Below, piece by piece: positions 11,528-13,739 of a stretch of 13,739 nt of DNA (the stretch's first letter is position 1; every line of letters starts with the position of its first letter). The position numbers and the translations under genes were made by a program. The stretch is from Spirochaetaceae bacterium (GTDB lineage Bacteria > Spirochaetota > Spirochaetia > SZUA-6 > Fen-1364): the NCBI GenBank assembly GCA_003170115.1, contig PMZS01000111.1, positions 1 through 13,739 on the forward strand, given 5' to 3'. Below the pieces are notes generated by a model, which did no database searches, was not told the DNA's origin, and saw only the letters and a program-made list of their open reading frames with translations.

Positions 11528-13739
11528 GTGAAGGAACGCATCACGCTGGGTCTCCTGATCGACCAGCTCGTTTCCGGCTACGCGCGTCGGATCATTGATG
11601 GCGTGTCGAGCGGCAGTCGAAGCCAGGACGCAAACCTCATCGTGTTCTCCGGAAGGGTCCTCGGTACTCCGCACGGGCATGACTACCAGAACAATGTGAT
11701 TTTCGACTACATCAGGCCGGGCACCGTCGACGCGCTGGTGCTGGCAACCGGAACGCAGGGGTCGTTTCTTCCATTCGACCACCTTCTGTCCTATTTCGGG
11801 CGGTGGAAAGAGATCCCGCGTGTCAGCATCGGCATCAGGATCGAAGGGGTGCCAAGCGTTCTCACGGACAATCGGGCGGGGATACTCGAAGCCGTTGATC
11901 ACCTGGTCGATGTCCACGGACTGCGTCGAATCGCTTTCCTGAAGGGGCCCGAGATCAACCATGAAGCGCAGCAGCGTTTCGCGGCGTACCGGGAAGCGTT
12001 GCGGGCACGGGGCCTCGACGAGGACCCCGAACTATGGATGCAGGGTGACTTCTGGCGGGTGGGCGCACGGCAGGCGCTCTCCAACTACTTTCAGAGGCAC
12101 GCACGGCCGGATTTCCAGGCGCTCGTTGCCGCCAACGATGAAATGGCGATCGGCGCGATCGATGCGCTTCGCGAGCACGGATGCTCGGTCCCTCGGGACA
12201 TTGCCGTTATCGGCTTTGACAACATCCATGACTCGCAGTTCGTGGTGCCCTCCCTCACGACGGTCGGACAGCTCCTGAGAGAACAGGGCCGGACCGCGGC
12301 GACAATTGCCGCGGCCCTCGCGCGGGGAGATGCGGTGCCCCCCGAGACCGTGCTCCCCGCGCGACTCGTCCTCCGGAGATCGTGCGGCTGCCTCCCCCAG
12401 GCAGTCGTTGCACTGGATTCACTTCCCACCGTCCCGGGACGCGCGGATGGCTCCACCGTGAAACCGGGAAAGATCGTCGAGCAAACACTCTCCCGGATCG
12501 CACCGCGCCTGGCCGAGCAATCGCATGACGCCCTGCGCCACTCCCTGACGGTTCTTGTCGAACAGGCTGGAACAAATGCCTTCCTCTCCACGCTTCAGGA
12601 GATATTGGACGAGGAGGTTGCCCAGGGGATTGATATCACGGAATGGCAACCCGTTCTGACGGTGCTCCAGGGAGAGCTGATTGCGGCGGCACACACGCCG
12701 AATGAAGTGGCGCACCTGCAGGCGTTCTTTCAGAAGGTCCTGGCGCTCATGTCACACATGCTCCGGCTCGAGCAAGGGAAGGCATTGAGCGAGCTGCAGG
12801 GACACCTGGCGCGGCTGCGGCGCGCGGCGGAACGGCTTGCTTCGGTGTCGTCAATGGATGAGCTCATGAACGACCTCGCGGACGAGCTGGTTTCCCTCGA
12901 CATCAGGACCTGCTTCATCGCCTGCTATCCCGAGGTGAAACGGCACCGCCGTGGCGATGCCTGGGTGGTGCCCGATCGCGCCGAGGCGACCCTTGCCTGG
13001 GCGGACGGCGAACGCATTCTCCCGGCCGTGAAAGAGCGCGATTTCTCCCCGGCCGATCGTTTCGTGCCACCGCAGTTCCTGCCCCGGGAGCGGCGCTACA
13101 CGCTTGTCACGACCGCCACATTCTTCCGAGAGGACCAGATCGGCTATATTGCATTCGAGCCCGGGCAGCGCGATCCCGCGATCTATGAGACTTTCTGCGT
13201 TCAATTGAGCAGCCTTCTGAACGCCTCCCTCCTCTTCAGCGCCCGGCAGCGGATGATTGACGCGCTGGAGCGCGAACGGGCCCTCATTGCCGTTCTGATG
13301 GACAACGTTCCCGACCACATCTATTTCAAGGACGAGCGGAGTCGGTTCGTGCTGGTCAACAGGGCGATGGCGAAAGTCCTCGGCTTGAGGGACCCTTTGC
13401 AGGCGGTTGGCAGGACTGATTTCGATTTTTTCACCCCCGAGCACGCCCAGCCCGCCCTGGATGCCGAGCAGGCGATCCTCCGCTCGGGCGAGCCCCTTAT
13501 CGATTTCGAGGAAAAGGAAACCTGGCCCGACGGCCGCGTCACCTGGGTGCTGACCTCGAAGATGCCTTATCGTGACCCTCAGGGAAAGATCGTCGGCACG
13601 TTCGGCGTCTCGAAGGACATCACCGACCTGATCGTCGCCGAGCAGGACCTGGAAAAGGCGCCTCAGGAAGCCCATGCCGCCGCGGCCGCCAAGGCGCAGT
13701 TCCTGGCCAACATGAGCCATGAAATCCGCACCCCCATGA
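11528..13739 (+). CDS. LacI-type-sensor PAS histidine kinase, 3' truncated by window edge
   Basis: A cytoplasmic sensor kinase, 737 residues visible. Residues 5-288 form a LacI-type periplasmic-binding-protein fold without a helix-turn-helix: RITLGLLIDQLVSGY, DNRAGILEAVDHLVDVHG, RIAFLKGP, LVAANDEMAIGAIDALREHG, IAVIGFDN, SLTTVGQ, and the closing LVLRRSCGC typical of LacI sensors. A helical region (about 310-440) with a coiled-coil stretch near 415-440 follows, then a GAF-like region (440-570), a PAS domain (about 585-700, from VLMDNVPDHIYFKDERSRF to VGTFGVSKDITD), and the HisKA H box FLANMSHEIRTPM with His731. The ATPase domain, and perhaps receiver domains, lie beyond the edge. No membrane segment is seen, so it senses an internal ligand, probably a sugar-like molecule. 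GTG at 11528 is chosen because family members begin at this strand and a promoter points to it; ATG 11498 is the alternative. Neither has a ribosome-binding site. Confidence 0.92.
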   Translation, partial: MKERITLGLLIDQLVSGYARRIIDGVSSGSRSQDANLIVFSGRVLGTPHGHDYQNNVIFDYIRPGTVDALVLATGTQGSFLPFDHLLSYFGRWKEIPRVSIGIRIEGVPSVLTDNRAGILEAVDHLVDVHGLRRIAFLKGPEINHEAQQRFAAYREALRARGLDEDPELWMQGDFWRVGARQALSNYFQRHARPDFQALVAANDEMAIGAIDALREHGCSVPRDIAVIGFDNIHDSQFVVPSLTTVGQLLREQGRTAATIAAALARGDAVPPETVLPARLVLRRSCGCLPQAVVALDSLPTVPGRADGSTVKPGKIVEQTLSRIAPRLAEQSHDALRHSLTVLVEQAGTNAFLSTLQEILDEEVAQGIDITEWQPVLTVLQGELIAAAHTPNEVAHLQAFFQKVLALMSHMLRLEQGKALSELQGHLARLRRAAERLASVSSMDELMNDLADELVSLDIRTCFIACYPEVKRHRRGDAWVVPDRAEATLAWADGERILPAVKERDFSPADRFVPPQFLPRERRYTLVTTATFFREDQIGYIAFEPGQRDPAIYETFCVQLSSLLNASLLFSARQRMIDALERERALIAVLMDNVPDHIYFKDERSRFVLVNRAMAKVLGLRDPLQAVGRTDFDFFTPEHAQPALDAEQAILRSGEPLIDFEEKETWPDGRVTWVLTSKMPYRDPQGKIVGTFGVSKDITDLIVAEQDLEKAPQEAHAAAAAKAQFLANMSHEIRTPM

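Noticed and set aside
12851..13720. Open frame of 289 codons antisense to the kinase
   Set aside because: It lies across the GAF-like, PAS and HisKA coding region; no motif, no ribosome-binding site, and codon pattern of a shadow frame.
1..13739. Defence system, prophage or other mobile cassette
   Set aside because: No integrase, transposase, terminal repeats, CRISPR repeats or defence nuclease is present; the genes look like ordinary chromosomal ones.

Overview
The window is high-GC, densely coded bacterial DNA with no mobile element, CRISPR array, rRNA or tRNA visible. The adenylylatable glutamine synthetase, the GlnE homologue, the lipoprotein cytochrome c and the hybrid-type histidine kinase point to a Gram-negative bacterium. 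A deltaproteobacterial or spirochaete-like lineage is possible, but that is a guess from gene style, not a placement. No stretch over 300 bases lacks a gene.

Layout from left to right: (1) the last 303 codons of glnA (+), a hairpin terminator, and a 64-residue orphan (+) behind an extended -10 promoter; (2) a YbiT-type ABC-F ATPase (-), divergent from a lipoprotein cytochrome c (+); (3) an unrecognised 655-residue protein (-), divergent from a 1269-residue GlnE homologue (+) that carries two extra N-terminal ACT-like domains; (4) a 58-residue ribbon-helix-helix-like protein (-), divergent from a YtxJ/BrxC-type bacilliredoxin (+), whose 3' end overlaps a YhhQ-type queuosine-precursor transporter (-); (5) a DUF1349 protein (-), divergent from a large cytoplasmic sensor kinase (+) with a LacI-type ligand-binding domain, a GAF-like region, PAS and HisKA. 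The kinase runs off the right edge at its phospho-acceptor histidine box.

The clearest functional link is nitrogen control. GlnA keeps the tyrosine that GlnE modifies in the YDLPPEE motif, and the GlnE homologue lies 4.6 kb away. That protein carries ACT-like modules reminiscent of the glutamine sensor GlnD, and it has Asp-x-Glu instead of Asp-x-Asp in the N-terminal (deadenylylating) nucleotidyltransferase half. This suggests, by inference, a GlnE that senses an effector directly and may have altered de-adenylylation.

The second pattern is regulatory. Most genes are single units in divergent pairs. Upstream of many I find a TTGAC-like -35 exactly 17 bases from a TA-rich -10, placing transcription starts only about 0 to 20 bases before the start codon. 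The sensor kinase appears to be leaderless with a GTG start. In two divergent pairs the opposed -35 boxes form inverted repeats that could also be operators.
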